Below the pieces are notes generated by a model, which had not been told where the DNA came from, made no database searches, and worked only from the letters and a program-made list of their open reading frames with translations. This document shows, one piece after another, positions 21,789-33,876 of a DNA stretch of 64,000 nt (its first letter is position 1; every line of letters starts with the position of its first letter). The position numbers and the translations under genes are program-made. The stretch comes from Gonatopus flavifemur (Eukaryota; Arthropoda; Insecta; Hymenoptera; Dryinidae), in NCBI GenBank assembly GCA_018340375.1, contig JAFFJZ010000001.1, forward strand, positions 55,792,001 to 55,856,000, given 5' to 3'.

Positions 21789-22388
21789 CCCAGTGAACAA
21801 TGTGTTATCATCAAGAGCTCTTCAAGATCTCCCAAATATGTGTAAGAGGTCAGAAGGTTAACATAAAGATATCATAGTGTTATCAGATGCGTCGATTTCT
21901 GAGGAAAATAAGAGATTGCCAAAATGTTATGTAAACGACCCAGCCAGCAAAGTGCTTCCAAATTCACGTTTCCGCTACTAGCAGTGCTAGTGGTAACAAC
22001 GTAGTAGCTTTTCCATTACCGTGAGACTGCATGCTACCATAACATATATATGATTCAATTTATAACGTAGCACTACCTCAGCGCTACCAGTATTATCAGA
22101 AAGCGTTACCAAGTAGTGCTCCTAGTAAGAATACTACTAAATCGCTCCTATTTCCATACATAAATGAAGCCATATATGTGCAGAAGATTTTTAACTGTAT
22201 AAGTGAATGGTAGCACCACTGTCAGAACCGCTGCCTTGATTTTGTTGGCTGGGGAACTTATTTTAAAGAGGAATTTTTTCTGAGATCTCAGAAAAATGAT
22301 ACCATTGGTATATCAATATGATAACATCCACAGAAGTCTTTCAAAAGACCTCTTAAAGGGTAGTTCCTCTCATACGTGTTCACTGAGT
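21789..22388. repeat. CCCAGTGAACA-type element (copy 2), host of a GTAGCGCTAC-word element
   Basis: Ends CCCAGTGAACAATG and GTGTTCACTGAG. Inside, 21939-22253 has its own ends CCCAGCCAGCAAA and TTTTGTTGGCTGGGG. It is filled with GTAGTAGC, GCGCTACC and AGCACTACT words. Confidence 0.7.
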
Positions 22389-22399
22389 TCAAATGTACA

Positions 22400-23270
22400 T
22401 AGCTTTATTTTAGGTTTATCGAACGTTTGTTGAACGTTCATGTTCTCTTGGGATATGTACAACTTGTAGGAAGGTCAGAAAGATGTGTGGAATTTATCAT
22501 AGGATGTATTTTTGTTCAATTGAGCTGCAAGAATAGTTATATTCACATTTACACGTACTTTTATTCGCGTAATTTAGAGTGATAAACTTCGAAGAATTTC
22601 ATTAGAATCGTGAACCAATAGGTAGCCGTTAGAATTCTTCCAAAAGATAGAGTGCTGATTTTTTCTTCTTGTTCATTTTTTATTAACATCAATTCGTGCA
22701 AAATCTCTTTTGTTTGCCGAGTATAGAGATCTTCGGAAAATCTTTTTAGATAATAAGTCTCAAAGTTTTATCAAAATCTATAAAACTCATATTTTTTTTA
22801 TATCAAAAAAGATCAAGAAGTTTGAACGAAAATTCAAATTCACAAAATCTGATGAAGCATTCTTATTCATCTTCTTGATGTAACTCCTTGGAATTGAAAT
22901 AATCCCTTATTCGATTATTCATTTGTTTCGATAAACGATTCGAACTTCAGCAATATAAAGGATCGATCTTTTTCAAAGAATCCCATCACTGTTGAGCTTT
23001 CCACTTTGAATTAAATGGATGGGGATTGATTATCTTGAAGTATATCCTTTAGAAGAATCAACAATTAGACGGAAGAATAATATTATAATTGAATTCGTTA
23101 TACAAGATGAGAGTTTTCGTAGATATGTAGAAATTAAGCGTTTAGCGGATGATAGACAGGGTTGGAGGATTTCATCAAACCTGTCATAAGACTGATTACT
23201 TCATGATGATGATGATGACTCCATTAGGAAAGAACTCAACAATAATTAACGCAAAGTTTAACTACTTCAT
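22400..23270. other. No gene seen
   Basis: AT-rich sequence with no convincing splice-bounded open frame. A small GATGATGATGATGA microsatellite lies near 23205. This is probably 5' intron or intergenic space of the TMC gene. Confidence 0.5.
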
Positions 23271-23334
23271 ACACTGAGAGAAAGGTACCCAGCTGCGGCA
23301 ATTAAAATTCAGCCGTCCCAGCTAAAGTTTAGCT

Positions 23335-23744
23335 CCCTGGTGAAAATGAAGCGTATACACAAAGCGCGGAGGAAGCGTATACGAAGCGAAAATAGTTCCA
23401 ATTCCCTCTTCATGAAACGTGTAATGCCCCCTTACTGTGTAGTAATAAAATTAAACGTTCCATATACGCTTCATAAGCTTTCGATCCCGTTTCACACACA
23501 ATTCATGTGAAGTAATAGTGAGTTATATTAAACGTATGCGAATCATACCTATTCTGATTTTAAATAATATCTTCATGCTATCGATCCCAACGACGATCAA
23601 TGGCTGAGTGGATAAGACCCTCGGCCAGCGTTGTAAAAGTCCCCGGTTCAATTCTTTAAATTACATTTCTAAAATTGTATACGCTTCTCTTGCTCCAGCA
23701 CACGCTTCGTTTGCTCTTCTTTCCCGCTTCCATTTTCACCAGGG
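23335..23744. repeat. CCCTGGTGAAAATG-type element, word GAAGCGTATAC
   Basis: Ends CCCTGGTGAAAATGAAGCG and CGCTTCCATTTTCACCAGGG, CT on both sides. The interior repeats AGCGTATAC, TACGCTTC and GAAGCGA. It carries the tRNA-like segment at 23592-23663. A relative of 2126-2419. Confidence 0.85.
23592..23663 (+). other. tRNA-like segment (A and B boxes), probable SINE head or tRNA pseudogene
   Basis: TGGCTGAGTGG at 23601-23611 matches an A box, and GGTTCAATTC at 23645-23654 a B box at tRNA-like spacing. No proper acceptor stem or CCA-side pairing can be built, so it is not a functional tRNA. It sits inside a GAAGCG-word element. Confidence 0.6.
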
Positions 23745-24123
23745 CTGGCAAAAATGGAAGCGGGAAAGGAAATTTATTCAAAGCAACTAAAAAATTTAGC
23801 TGCGACAAACAAAATCTATTTGGTTCAACTAAATTTTTATTCAGAACGAATAGATTTCCTAGCTGTCTAATATTTAACTAAACCCTTTCTCTCAGTTCAG
23901 TGCAGATGACAATATGCAGATGATTATGAAGATCACTATTTGATAACGATAAAATAATTACACTTAAAAAAAAAATGGCAGTAAATTCAAGAGGTAAAAA
24001 TTCCTCGAAATTTAGTGAATTTGTCATATTCTTCGGTATAATCAACGAATCCCTGTCAATTTTACCTAGTTTTTCTGCAAGTTTATTCTTGTTTGGATTA
24101 GTTAATAATTTTTCGACCAATTG

Positions 24124-24348
24124 CACGGAAAAAATAATTTAGCTGCAGCAGCTAAGTAGCTAGCACGGACACGGACAGCCATTAAATTAGCTCCTGCAGC
24201 TGAATTTTAGCTGTTACAGCAAAAAAATTTGCATTTGCAGGTGATTTATTTGCGGTAACAGCTAAAATTCAGCTGCAGGAGCTAATTTAATGGTTGTCCG
24301 TGTCCGTGCTAGCTACTTTGCTGCTGCAGCTAAATTATTTTTTCCGTG
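24124..24348. repeat. Near-perfect 225-bp palindrome, word AGCTGCAGCT, TG target
   Basis: Arms of about 107 bp run from CACGGAAAAAATAATTTAGC to AATTATTTTTTCCGTG with few mismatches. Flanked by TG on both sides. The words GCTGCAGC, AGCTAGCACGGACACGGACA and TTAGCTGTTACAGC are internal. Transcription would give a long hairpin RNA. Confidence 0.9.
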
Positions 24349-25139
24349 TGACTATTTTCTTATTTAAAATGTAATGTAACTATCAATTAGCTGATACTCA
24401 ACAAACTTAACGGTTTGATAGCCGGGTTATGAGTTTTTTTTCACTCATTTCTGAATGTGAATCCGCTCACGATGAATAATATCTCGATTCGGTATTGGTT
24501 CACGCGAGTGATAGATCAATCGATACGAGTATGGAAGAAAAGTGACAATGATGGTGTATAATGAATTCTTCTGTAACCTCTTCCTTCAAGCTCAATTAAA
24601 GAAAATTGAATCCACGATGCATGAGATCTCATCTGAATGCGGATTCAAATTAACACATTTGAATATGGAAATGCGTTATCCTTTCGAGGAGTTGAATAGG
24701 GAGTAGTCAAACTAATACAAAGGAGCATATTCGAGAACAAATATATAACCTTTTGTGCTAACTCAATTTTGAAATACTTACCCTTGATGGCGAAAATTCA
24801 AGAAAAGTTGAGGTTTTGAAGTTTCTCGATATGTATGCTACACGCTGTTGATTCGAATGTGATTTTTTTAATGTGAAAGATGGAACCTCATTTTTCTGCA
24901 TTCTCATCAATCTTTTCGTTGTTTTCAAATATTCACAATGAATCGTTCATTTGATTATAGATGAGATTTTGTAAAATGAATCCAGCCGAATGATGCCGCA
25001 ACGCAAAGCACAAAAAAGAATCGTAAAGTTATAGGAGAACACTCGGTATGTGTCGTTAAAAATGTTGCGAATATGTAGAAAATGGATAAACGCGAAAGAA
25101 AAAAGAGAAAAAGTGGGGTTCAAAGGCCCCATTGTGAGT

Positions 25140-25560
25140 TGATACTCGACAACGACGACAGTTGACACACGACACACGCGACGATGTAGATACAAGATCG
25201 AAAAAAGCTCGAGGTCACGTGCGATCTCGTCAGGGTGTGCCGCGCGCCACCCTAAAATCTATCGTGCTTTATCCACTTTCGAACGAGTTACCCCTCCTTA
25301 GACGGTACTTTTGTGCCGATCGTGTTGTGTATAGGTATATACATTGTATATGCATATATCTATATCAACCACCTATTACTTACTTATACAAAGGTACATA
25401 GAAAGCCCGCATCCTTTTACGTCGCGAAAACCGCACCCTTTTGCCCGCTTTACGGCAGTTAATCACTTCTTAGACAGGCCCATACTTATCTTGGAACCAG
25501 GTGATCCTTTCACACGCGATTTCTCGAAATCCGCGGAGAACAGCAGCATTCTTCTTTAAG
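25140..25560. promoter_or_regulatory. CpG-rich non-repeat block, candidate promoter or 5' UTR
   Basis: In contrast to its surroundings it is rich in CG (ACACGCGACGATG, GCCGCGCGCC, ACGTCGCGAAAACCGC) and contains CACGTG (about 25216). It also has a TATATACATTGTATATGC stretch. It lies about 7 kb upstream of the first candidate exon on the minus strand, so it could hold the TMC promoter or first exon. No start site or reading frame can be assigned; purely compositional evidence. Confidence 0.3.
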
Positions 25561-25630
25561 ATTAAAGTTCTGGGGATGCCAAAGTGATCCACGTGAATCC
25601 CATGTCAAAATTCTAGATATGATCGTATTC

Positions 25631-25768
25631 AAACCAGGCATAATTTATGTGTGGAAATGGGCTCACAAAAGCTATATATGCTCAAATGATTCACTTTTGT
25701 CAAATAAGTCATTTGAGCGTGTATAGTTTTTGTGAGCCCATTTCCATACGTAAATTATGCCTGGTTTA
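25631..25768. repeat. Long hairpin, about 60-bp arms
   Basis: Arms begin AACCAGGCATAATTTATG and end CGTAAATTATGCCTGGTT, enclosing GGAAATGGGCTCACAAAA and its complement. Nearly perfect, with a short loop near TTTTGTCAAA. Not matched by other copies here. Confidence 0.85.
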
Positions 25769-26548
25769 GATATGGTTATATCTAGTTTTTTTTTATTTAC
25801 ATGGGAATTGGAAAGTTTGATCTTAAAAAATCTTAATTTGAAGATTGTCTCCAACTTGAGTGGTCGAGGAAAATTGTTACAGAGACACCTTAATTTTTCC
25901 CAAAATGCTTCAGGATAATTGAGACCTTGTTGCATACGAATAGAAAGTCCGGTTGGTGGTTCAGTTGCTTATATTCTGGACTAGTTCTTTATATTCATCA
26001 GCACTGGTAACATCGGCAACGGTACTGTGCCGGTATAGGGCCATGTTTCAATTTCTACATGGCAAGGCGCGAAATAAACGAATGACTCAAAAGAGAGTGA
26101 TGGAAATAAACCTTTGGAAACTCAGAATATGGAAAATAATCATCGAAGCAAAGTTGATTCGATTCATTCCATATACTGGAGAAAATTTTCAGAAAATTTT
26201 ATCAATCATAGTTTTGTTACTATCAGGATAGCAATTTCACCTAGGGTGACCATACGTCCCGGTTTTTGATTCGAAATATCCCCGTTTTTTCAGAATCTAT
26301 GAAATTTGCATTTCATCGATGATAATAAATGAAAAGAAAAGTATGCAACGAAGAGAGATACTGATGCTCAAACGGTTGTTTCGAGGGCATCCCAAAGTCC
26401 AAAAATTTCTGAATTTCTCCTCTACCACAATTTTCCTCGAAAATGATGAGTACATGCATTGTCTCTGTGATACAAAGAGAGTACATGTATTGAGCGCTTT
26501 TGGATTTCATCTCCGTGTTTTCTAAGAGCAAACTGGGAGAAAAATGTA

Positions 26549-27886
26549 CACGGAGGAAAATGCAGCTCGAAATGACAGTAATCTTAAATAGAAAATTGGA
26601 GAATATTTCTTAAAATCTAAGAATTTTTCTCAAGTTCGTAATAAACATAAAAAAACTCTTCAGATTTCTCTTGAATATTACTCGAAAAACAATGAAAAAT
26701 TATCAATACTTAAAAACTCATTGAAACAAATATGAAGTTTCCAAAAGTCGCACATAAAATTCTACAAAGTAAGTAACCAAATTTTGAAATCTTATTTTCA
26801 AATTACAGAATTTTGTTATTCACTTTGTAATACTTCATGCGCGACTTTTGGAAACTTCATATTTGTTTTTATAATTTGTTAAGTATTGATAATTTTTCAT
26901 TGTTTTTCGAGCAATATTCAAGAGAAATCTGAACCGTTTTATGTCCCAAGTGTGTATTAACGGTGGGCGCAATCTAAGCCCAGGGTGGGTGTCAATGCTG
27001 CCCAACGTGGAGCCAAGCTGGGCAGACAAATGGGGCCAACCCTGAGATGATAACATCGTTCCCAGCTTGGCTGTATTGCTTTACCCAAGGATTGATAACA
27101 CCATGGGCCCAGCATGAACCCAGACTACACTGAGAAAAATTATCTACTATAAATTACTAGACTCGCTAGTATATTGAGGATATACTTGCATTTTAAGGTC
27201 ATATACCAAACATTCTCATCAAAAGCATCAGACTTTCTATTATAAAATGTCATTATCCTACCATTAACTCCCAGAAAGTCTGGTACTTTTGAATGCAAGT
27301 ATATCCACAATATACTAGCGAGTCTAGTAATTTATAATAGACAATTTTTCTCCGTGTAGGCAATCAACACTGCCCCTTCCTTTTTTTTGAAATTGGAATA
27401 TTGCTTCGAATTCTACCCTAGCGAACATGAATTTCAGCCCCATTTTGACCCAGTCTTGGGCCTAGTATTGAGCCCCATCGTGCCTATATGGGCCCAAGAC
27501 TGGACCAAAGTGGGACCAAGATTCATACACGCTGAGGATTGTACACACATGCTCGGGATATAAATTCACCCCAATCTTGGCCTAAAGCTGGTCCAAATTG
27601 AGGTCAAGTTCAAGTGTGCCCGCACTAAGATCAATTATTCCCATTTTCTACCAACCATAATTGTATGGGAAAGCACAACAGGGCCAAGATTGAGCCAACA
27701 AGGGCCCCATCGTCATTCCCCAATACTGGGTTAAAGAGGAGGGACCCAGCCTGGAGCCCATTGACATTATAGGCAATACACGCTTGAGGTTTATCACAGA
27801 CTTGAGAAAAATTCTTAGATTTTAAGAAATATTCTCCAATTTTCTATTAAAGATTACTATTCTTTCGAGCTGCATTTTTCTCCGTG
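26549..27886. repeat. CACGGAGGAAAA-type element, TA target, with several nested elements
   Basis: Arms CACGGAGGAAAATGCAGCTC and GAGCTGCATTTTTCTCCGTG, continuing through ATTTCTTAAAATCTAAGAA; TA both sides. Inner arms (26650-26935) pair over CGAAAAACAATGAAAAATTA. The core, 26955-27780, is a GGGCCCAAGATTGG-word element that itself holds 27128-27356. A relative is at 59013-59420. Confidence 0.8.
27128..27356. repeat. CACTGAGAAAAA-type palindrome, word ACTAGACTCGCTAG, TA target
   Basis: Arms CACTGAGAAAAATTATCTAC and ATAGACAATTTTTCTCCGTG; one end reads CACTG, the other CACGG. TA on both sides. Internal pairs include TTACTAGACTCGCTAGTATA and its complement. Confidence 0.88.
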
Positions 27887-28104
27887 TAGGGATTTTGAAA
27901 CTTCAGAATTCCCTTGAGAAAAAGGTTCTCGCCTGTCGGGCTAGAGAAGAAGTGTTCCGAATAGAAAAAATTTCAAAATTATATATAATTTAGATATAAA
28001 CCATATTGAATTTTATAAAAAAATTATATATAATTTCGAATATTCTTCCACTTTGGGGGATCTCTCCCGGTTTTGCACCTCGACGATCTGGTCATCCTAA
28101 TTTA

Positions 28105-28880
28105 ACCTTGCTGCAATTTTGTCAGACAATTTTGCAACAAGGTTTGATATAGCCCTATTAAAAATGTCCGACAGATCCTGACAGATTCCGGTCAAAATTC
28201 CGTCTGGTTCCGTCGGGAACCATCATGCCTGAGACAAAAACCGACCAAATCCTGACAGAAAATTATCTGTCGGACATTTGGAATAGGGAGGGCTTTCTAC
28301 CCTGACAGCAAAAGTTGTAGTGCAACCGTTGCTTCAGTGTTGCTCCACCAGTCTGTGTTTTATTGTTGGAGGATTGTTTGATCTCACGTGTCATAGCTCC
28401 ATGTATCCAAACATCTTCGCAGCATCATGACAACAATTTTCACGTTCGCTGCATGTTGTTGCGCATTTGGCGACGCAACCTCCCAGCAACTTCCTAACAA
28501 CGCTTGCTTCGTGTTGTTGGGAAGTTCTTGCGAATTTTTCTTATCAATAACAAGTCAAAAACTGAATCGAGTCTTATGACAAACTTGTCATGATCACCAA
28601 ACTTCTGCGAACTGAACAGAACTTTTGTTGTTTGAATCAAAGAAATTTGGTGTGCACATTCCAATAAAAACTTTGTTGAGACAACGAAACATTATTTTCA
28701 GTGTCCAAAGTCAAAATTCAGCAATACCCTGATAGAAATGCTCTAGTCCTTGACGAGTTCTGTAACACTTAACTAACCCAAAACTAGACTCTTGCGGATG
28801 CCTCGTAAGGTTCCGGTGAGCTACTTGCAAGTGTCTAACTTCTGGCTAGTTCAGCTTTACAAAACTCGTGAATGACTAGA
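28105..28880. repeat. Word-rich repeats CTGACAGA, GTTGCTGCAAC and CTAGTTTTGG
   Basis: 28160-28290 has CTGACAGATT/GTCCGACAGA in inverted arms around TCCGTCGGGA. 28300-28700 repeats TTGTTGC/GCAACAAC words. 28734-28880 pairs TAGAAATGCTCTAGTC-like ends. Boundaries are uncertain. Confidence 0.5.
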
Positions 28881-29020
28881 ATATTTCTACTTGGGTATAG
28901 AATTATTGAGAAATATATGGAACAACGGATACCAATGATGGTGATACTGAAACCAACAACATGCACCTAGAAAACGGTATGCTTGAAATAAACAAGGAAT
29001 ACTTACTATAGCTCCAAATA

Positions 29021-29319
29021 CACTGAGGACCCAATTTCTTAGATTCAAAGAAAATTTCTTTGCCCTCATTCTGATAAATCTTGTTTTCAATGAAAAGCAT
29101 TGATCATTATTCATTGAAATGGAAAAATTTTTCATTGAATTGAAATCATATTCTTCGAATTTAGGAATGAATATATTTTTGTGTCAATTTGAAAATTCTT
29201 GGTTCTAATTTGATGAAACTTTTCTCCATTGAACTGAATTTTCGTCCATTGGAAAAAAGATTTATTAGAATGAGGGTAAAGAAAATTTTCTTCCAATCTA
29301 AGAAATTGGGTTCTCAGTG
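29021..29319. repeat. CACTGAGGACCC-type inverted repeat, TA target
   Basis: Arms CACTGAGGACCCAATTTCTT and AAGAAATTGGGTTCTCAGTG, each about 60 bp through GAAAATTTCTTTGCCCTCAT. TA on both sides. The interior repeats TTCATTGAAATG. Confidence 0.88.
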
Positions 29320-29374
29320 TATCACTACAGCTGAATAAAGTATTATTCTTTTTACAGTATGCCGATGGCATGTA

Positions 29375-30175
29375 CAGGGTGTCCCGGAATACACTTATTC
29401 TCGGATTTTACAGGTGTATTCTGTTGCCGAGATGCAATAATTTCTAATTGTGAAGAATTTTTTGTTGAGGTTTACCCAATAAATATAAATGTCTTCAAGA
29501 TACATTTCAGATATTTTCACGAATATATTTTCAAGATGTATCATCCCGAGTTGAAAAATTTGGACGGTTTTTGTCCTATTATCTCATTTCTAGACTGATT
29601 CTGTCCTGATGGTTGGTCAACACGGACAAAAGCAGTACTTTTTCAAGATTTTAGTCTGAATTTTTCCTCCAACGAATTAAAGTGATTGAGTAGAAATTCA
29701 GACTAAAATCTTGAAAAAGTACTGTTTTTGTCCGCGTTAATCAATCATCAGGACAAAATCAGTCTAAAAATGACATAAACGGACAAAAACCGTCCGAATT
29801 TTTCGACCTGGGATAAAGATATCTTGGAGATAACTCCAAGAAATGAAATTAGAATGTTGAATTTGAGATGGATATAATACGTCTGGTAAAAATCTTAATT
29901 GAGCTATCTTCGGGACACATCTCAAAAATCTCTTTTAGATATTTCAAAGGTATGAAATGAAGATATCTTCCGTAAGATAACTAACAGATGCAACGGTTCT
30001 ATATATTTATAAGGATATCTTCAAGGAGTATCGTAAAGATAATTTTGAGAATTGAAATTAGGATGCCGAATTCGAGATGGATACAAGATATCTTAAAAAT
30101 ATCTGAAAAGGTCTTTTTTAGATATCTCAAAGTTATGAAGTCGAAATATTTTCCATAAAGTATTTTGGAAAAAGT
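29375..30175. repeat. AGATATCTT-word region with nested CCCGAGTTGAAAAA palindrome
   Basis: 29375 opens with an isolated CAGGGTGTCCCGGAA end. 29480-30175 repeats AGATATCTT and AAGATATC words. Nested at 29545-29812 is a palindrome with arms of about 115 bp (CCCGAGTTGAAAAATTTGGA to CGACCTGGG), AT on both sides and word GGACAAAA. Confidence 0.75.
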
Positions 30176-30355
30176 TATTCTCTGAAATTCGGGTTCAGTA
30201 CGGCATTAGATAAAATATTGGATTCATTACCAGAAAATTTCAGACGTTTTTATGAAATACATTCAATGATTTTGTTGTTCTTACCAAATTCCATTAGCCA
30301 TGGCAACATAGAAAACTTAATATTTAATATATATGTAAGAAGTGTACTATTTGGA

Positions 30356-31020
30356 CCCTGATAAAAAAATCTCTCTTAATTCCTCTGAAAATTCCACGTT
30401 TCAGAGAAATTCAGAGAGATTCAGGAAGATTCAAAAGAATTCAGAGACTGGTGGATCGGAAAAAATTCGACGTTGAGCTTTTTGGAAGGATTTACAGGAG
30501 TTCAGAGACAACTCAATTAGGGAAAATTGTGCGTTGAACTTTTCAGAGAGATGCGGAAGAATCCACAGGAATTCAGAGAGAAATATATTGAGTAAAATTC
30601 TCAGTTCCCAATTTCAGAGGCATTCCAGGAGTTTCGGGGAGATTCAGAGACAAGTGAATTGTGGAAAATTGTGCGGTGGACTTTTCAAAGAGATTCGGAG
30701 GGATTTAGAGGAATTCAGATAGATTCATAAAAGTTTAAAGGGGTTCGGAGAGATTTGGACAAGTTCGGAGGAAGCTGCGGAATCTAAATAAATAAAATTC
30801 TGAAAGATTCAGAGAGATCCGGAAAATTCCGAAATCTCCATTAGAAAAATTCACAGAGATTCGGAGAAAGTTTGAGAGATTCAGGATGTCTCGCTATCAC
30901 CCTTGTCTCTAAATCCCTCTGCATTACTCTGAAATTCCTCTGAGTCTCTCTGAAAAATGACCCAAAATATGGAGAGATTCATAGAGATTTCAAAGAGATT
31001 TGGAGAAATTTTGTTACCAG
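30356..31020. repeat. CCCTGRT-type element, word TCAGAGAGATTC (copy 1)
   Basis: Left end CCCTGATAAAAAAATCTCTC. The interior is almost entirely GATTCAGAGAGATTC/CTCTGAATTCC variants; it flips orientation at the right end (30905-30960). Ends around TTTTGTTACCAG. A second copy at 42165-42815 is better preserved. Confidence 0.8.
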
Positions 31021-31452
31021 TGGAATTATGTGAAAATTCTTAATTTTTTGCAATTCTCACGAATAATTCATAGTAAATTTCCGAAAAAGTACGGACAATT
31101 TCTCATGCGTTTACGTGTTAATTACTTTGGATAAACGTGTGCAGAGTTTTCCACATAAACTTATTTCAGAGTATAGTTTCCAACGCTACCGTAAATCGCA
31201 TATAGTGTGCTCTTTCCCTCTTAATTCAGTATATCAAGACAATAATAAACCATAAAATAGAATTTTATTCATCAAATATTCGAAATTAAACAAAACTTCT
31301 TTATTTTCATTGAATTTTGGAAGTGGCTGGAAAAGTAATTAATTCAATAATTTGAATAATAAATTCAGCTACACAAAATTCTCATACAGCACACTTGGAT
31401 ATGGGATCCATCGGGTATCCAACAGATATCAAACTGTCCTTCCAATATCCAT

Positions 31453-31577
31453 CCCTGGTTAAAAGAACCCATTGATTGGGACCAATTCTCATGAAATTAC
31501 AATTAAACGTGGACAATGTTCTGACCAAATCTCATTGAATTTCATTTGTCAGATTCAATGAATTCTTTTAACGAGGG
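31453..31577. repeat. CCCTGGTTAAAAG-type inverted repeat, AT target
   Basis: Ends CCCTGGTTAAAAGAACCCAT and AATTCTTTTAACGAGGG, AT on both sides. The word TCTCATTGAATTTCA is internal. A related, more diverged unit lies at 31762-31971. Confidence 0.85.
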
Positions 31578-31979
31578 ATTTGACGTTCATTAGATATTCC
31601 AAATCTCCTGGATATCTTATGGACATTTAATGGATATTTGTGTGCTTCATGGATTTCTATGGTGATGTGAATCTTAAGAGATGGCAGATGCATATCGTTA
31701 GAATTTGTGCAAAGAATATATCGACATGACGTACGATAAGTTTTTTCAAGGGCGTTATAAGCCCTGTGGTTAAAGAAATCCATCGATGCTCGCCAAATCT
31801 TATCGAATCTCGGACAAAGATCTGATTGAATCTCATGCGGCGATTTTTCAATGAAATTTAGTCAGAAAAATTAATTCTTTCAATGCGAATCTGTTTGAAT
31901 CTCGGACAATGTTCTGACTAAATCTCATGAAATTTCGTTTGCCAGATTTAATGGATTCTTTGAACCAGGGAGATTTCAA

Positions 31980-33690
31980 TTATCATTTTTTCTGCAATGT
32001 TTTCATAATTTTCGACTGTTAGACTGGACATTAATTTATAATAAAATATGAGAAGTTATCAGAAACATTTCTGCAAGTTTATCCAAATGATGTTATACAG
32101 ATCTTTACGATTTCAATATTCGCGATTTTTCAAATATCTTAATAAAATCTGAAGATTTCGTTTATCCCTCCTTCATTTTCCGATTTGGGTTTCAATTGTT
32201 CTCCACGACAAGCGAAATTTGGAAATCATTTGAGGTTGGAACATTGAAAAAAGGTAATGTAAATAATTTCAACAAATATTTATTTGTACATTATAAAATC
32301 AAAATATGTTATCGGTATACAGTAATTGAAGAATTTTCTTTCGACTTTCCTGTCGAATGACCATTTGGCACACTTCTACAATTGATTGGGAAAAGAATTA
32401 TTATAGTTTATTTGGTCACTTACACGGGTAGTTTCTTTACATATTTCTTTCAACGAGAGGGGCTTGCGACGAATTGGTATTTTCTCTAGTTTTCGAAGGC
32501 TGTGGAAACATTCAACAAAAACCTGTAATCAATCCCAGGGATTGATCGCATCGGGAATAATATTAGGAACCTTTACATTATTCATTCCCCTTACTTATGA
32601 TTTGTTTATCGAAACATTGAATGAAATATGTATTTAAATGGTATTGGAAATACTAAAAGAACCATTGTAAGCTACAAATATTAAAGAATTTTCAATTCAT
32701 TTTTGTCTTTGAATACAGTTCTGAATCATTATCAACATTCATCAATCTTTACCACCATATTCTGATGAATATACATTATTTTCGTGTATATATATTATAT
32801 ATATATATTTTTTAATTTTAATAGTTTCATGCTCTAAGATTGATCGCATCGGTTCAAATATAGTCTTTATCTATTAACATGTAACATATCGAATTTCCGA
32901 AACACGCATTACGCTATACAAATATTTTATACACGAACAATCGAAACATTTGATCGCTCTACCTACTCCGATAAATATCTAAAAATATCTTTATTGTTTC
33001 ACAACCTCGTACGCGTGACGCGATACATGAATAGAGGATTATTCAATTCAGATGTGCATTTTTTCCCATAAATCTGAATTCTCAAAACAAAAATGTGCTT
33101 GCAGAGGAATACATTTGTAGTTCAAGTATTCTCATATGGATGAAAATGGAATGAATTCCAAATAAAATCAGATTGATCGTATAAAATCGATCCCTGGGCT
33201 AATATTTTTCATTGTAAATTTTATTTTCTTCTGAGCCGAATAGCACTTATATAAATTACGCATCACTAATTTTCTTCAGAATACTTGCTTTTTTTTGCTG
33301 TACCGGTATTTTATTTTATTTACATAGTTGTCAAACAATTTGTTACTATATGATTAGTGTACGACGTGACGATCTAATTAGGATTGGCACGAATTTTCTT
33401 TAGGCATGTTGTAATATTCTCATTGATTCATATGAAACATCATCGATATAAATATTTCATCTTCATTCGATTCATATGAATGTTGAGAAAAATGCATGCA
33501 TCGAATTTTATGAAATTTTTCAATCCAATTTACTCGAGATAATCCTCCAAAATTCCATCAATTACAATACATTAATTGTAACTTGTAAAATATTTTCATG
33601 TCATTTTATAGGAATCTCACAGGAGGAATTCAGTTTCAATATACAATAGGAAGAACTTAAGAAGAATATAAATATATGCGGGATTCTATA
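31980..33690. other. AT-rich non-repeat stretch, no gene seen
   Basis: No splice-bounded open frame and no inverted-repeat ends. A TATATATA microsatellite is at about 32786-32810. Could be distal 3' UTR of the NOS1AP gene or intergenic spacer; nothing decides. Confidence 0.5.
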
Positions 33691-33699
33691 GGATCCCTA

Positions 33700-33835
33700 A
33701 CAGCACATCGACCGATTTCCACGTCGCATCCCCGTGGACTCCTCGTGGATAAATGGTGGACGTGGATAGAACGTGGATGAACGGAGATTCCACGCGGAGG
33801 GAACGTAGAAATGTCCGGTGCTGCACGGGATGCGT
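33700..33835. repeat. Short GC-rich word repeat CCACGTGGA
   Basis: The words TCCACGT, GGACGTGGAT and CCGTGGACTCC recur in both orientations between AACAGCACATCGACCG and CCGGTGCTGCACGGG-like ends. Confidence 0.5.
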
Positions 33836-33876
33836 ATGCGAAACGGTTGAGGGGAGGTTCTAATCAAGCGAATTCC

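Larger units (their letters stand above)
23272..23895. repeat. CACTGAGAGAAA-type element, word AGCTAAATTTAGCT, host of 23335-23744
   Basis: Starts CACTGAGAGAAAGGTACC after TA; the right side ends AACCCTTTCTCTCAG. The outer parts repeat CAGCTAAAG, TTTAGCTGCG and CAACTAAAT. The inserted 23335-23744 splits it. Confidence 0.75.

Noticed and set aside
23592..23663. Functional tRNA gene
   Set aside because: A and B boxes are present, but acceptor and anticodon stems do not pair; kept only as a tRNA-like segment.
24947..25195. Minus-strand 82-codon frame with hydrophobic stretches near the CpG-rich block
   Set aside because: No splice donor continuing into known exons and no recognisable domain; composition is typical of AT-rich spacer.
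30356..31020. CRISPR-like or tandem satellite array
   Set aside because: The words are irregular in spacing, occur in both orientations and are bounded by transposon-like inverted ends; the DNA is eukaryotic.
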